In this document: one piece after another, positions 5,717 through 5,990 of the stretch
Layout: every line of letters starts with the position of its first letter
Numbering within the stretch: position 1 is the stretch's first letter
Origin: Bacillota bacterium
Lineage (GTDB): Bacteria > Bacillota > Clostridia > Christensenellales > QAND01
DNA: 5,990 nt
Direction: 5' to 3'
Assembly (NCBI GenBank): GCA_019415425.1
Contig: DXZF01000275.1
Location: forward strand, 1-5,990
Translations under genes and position numbers: made by a program
The notes under the pieces: model-generated
Database searches by the model: none
What the model saw: only the letters and a program-made list of their open reading frames with translations
What the model was told of the DNA's origin: nothing

Positions 5717-5747
5717 CCATCGGGTTGCCGGATACCAGATTGACCAA

Positions 5748-5768
5748 AATTTTCAAAATATGAAAATT
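5748..5768. promoter_or_regulatory. AT-rich inverted repeat upstream of P2 (UP-element-like)
   Basis: AATTTTCA (5748-5755) and TGAAAATT (5761-5768) flank a 5-base AAATA, ending five bases before the P2 -35 hexamer. A/T tracts here fit an UP element bound by the RNA polymerase alpha subunit, but the symmetry would also suit a protein-binding site. Confidence 0.5.
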
Positions 5769-5773
5769 AAGTG

Positions 5774-5805
5774 TTGACAAACGGTTGGCAACTTGATATT
5801 ATAAT
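5774..5805 (+). promoter_or_regulatory. Main rRNA promoter (P2)
   Basis: A consensus TTGACA (5774-5779) is followed after 17 bases by TATTAT (5797-5802), which overlaps a perfect TATAAT at 5800-5805 (20-base spacing). The consensus -35, the A/T-rich upstream tract and the position about 170 bases before 16S fit a strong rrn promoter. Confidence 0.85.
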
Positions 5806-5974
5806 CTGGCGCGCTCGCGGAGGGCCCTTAAAGAGAGGGCAGGAAGCGGAGCGGAGAGCACCTTCAAAACTACATAGTGAGGAAGAAGAAACAGAGTTAA
5901 AGCCAAGCGATCGAAGGAAGATCGAGCGAGCCGGTCAAACGCAAGGAAAAGACGCGCGCAAGCGTGTTAAAATT
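5806..5974 (+). other. rRNA operon leader with boxA-like antitermination element
   Basis: An untranslated purine-rich leader. The AGCACCTTCAAAACTAC stretch at 5857-5873 resembles the boxA region of Firmicutes rrn operons (CTTTGAAAACTA in Bacillus). Short stems, such as GCCCT/AGGGC (5824-5828, 5836-5840) and CGATC/GATCG (5908-5912, 5920-5924), may take part in antitermination or 16S processing. Confidence 0.65.
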
Positions 5975-5990
5975 TTCAACAAGAGTTTGA
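5975..5990 (+). rRNA. rrs: 16S ribosomal RNA, extreme 5' end (continues beyond window)
   Basis: The last nine bases, AGAGTTTGA (5982-5990), are the start of the universal 16S 5' sequence that continues as TCCTGGCTCAG. Aligning them to E. coli position 8 puts the mature 5' end near 5975. The assignment is supported by the tandem promoters and the boxA-like leader upstream. Confidence 0.88.

Overview
This window looks like a chromosomal segment from an anaerobic, Gram-positive-type bacterium, most likely of the Clostridia. The case rests on strong AGGAGG-type ribosome binding sites, a spore-coat CotH-family gene, rubrerythrin and rubredoxin-like genes, sigma-A-type promoters with extended -10 elements, and a Firmicutes-like rRNA leader. 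No mobile element, CRISPR array or tRNA is visible.

Left part (1-2989, + strand): five genes closely spaced on one strand. They are the 3' end of a CotH-kinase-family gene, a VTC/CYTH-type polyphosphate polymerase domain protein, a DUF4956 membrane protein, an MBL-fold hydrolase and a glyoxalase-I-like protein. The first three form a recurrent bacterial gene set: a CotH kinase, a polyphosphate-synthesis fold and a membrane partner. The last two may be cotranscribed, but nothing ties them to the same function.

Middle (2990-4400): a near-perfect 17-bp-stem terminator separates this run from a divergently placed (- strand) rubrerythrin gene, which has its own terminator. The rubrerythrin promoter region carries a perfect 13-bp palindrome resembling a PerR/Fur-family operator. 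A stretch with no convincing gene lies upstream of it.

Right part (4400-5990, + strand): a TTG-started small membrane protein with a C-terminal zinc ribbon comes first. It is followed by a cluster of four DnaA-box-like 9-mers, then a promoter, a very short (43 aa) rubredoxin-like protein and a strong terminator. The last 550 bases are the promoter and leader region of an rRNA operon. It has two tandem promoter candidates, a large hairpin just after the first, a boxA-like element, and the first bases of 16S rRNA at the window end.

Rubrerythrin plus rubredoxin suggests peroxide/oxygen defence in an anaerobe. I see no clear new defence or mobile system. The observations most worth checking are the DnaA-box cluster next to an rRNA operon, the miniature rubredoxin, the rrn P1 hairpin, and the CotH/VTC/DUF4956 set.
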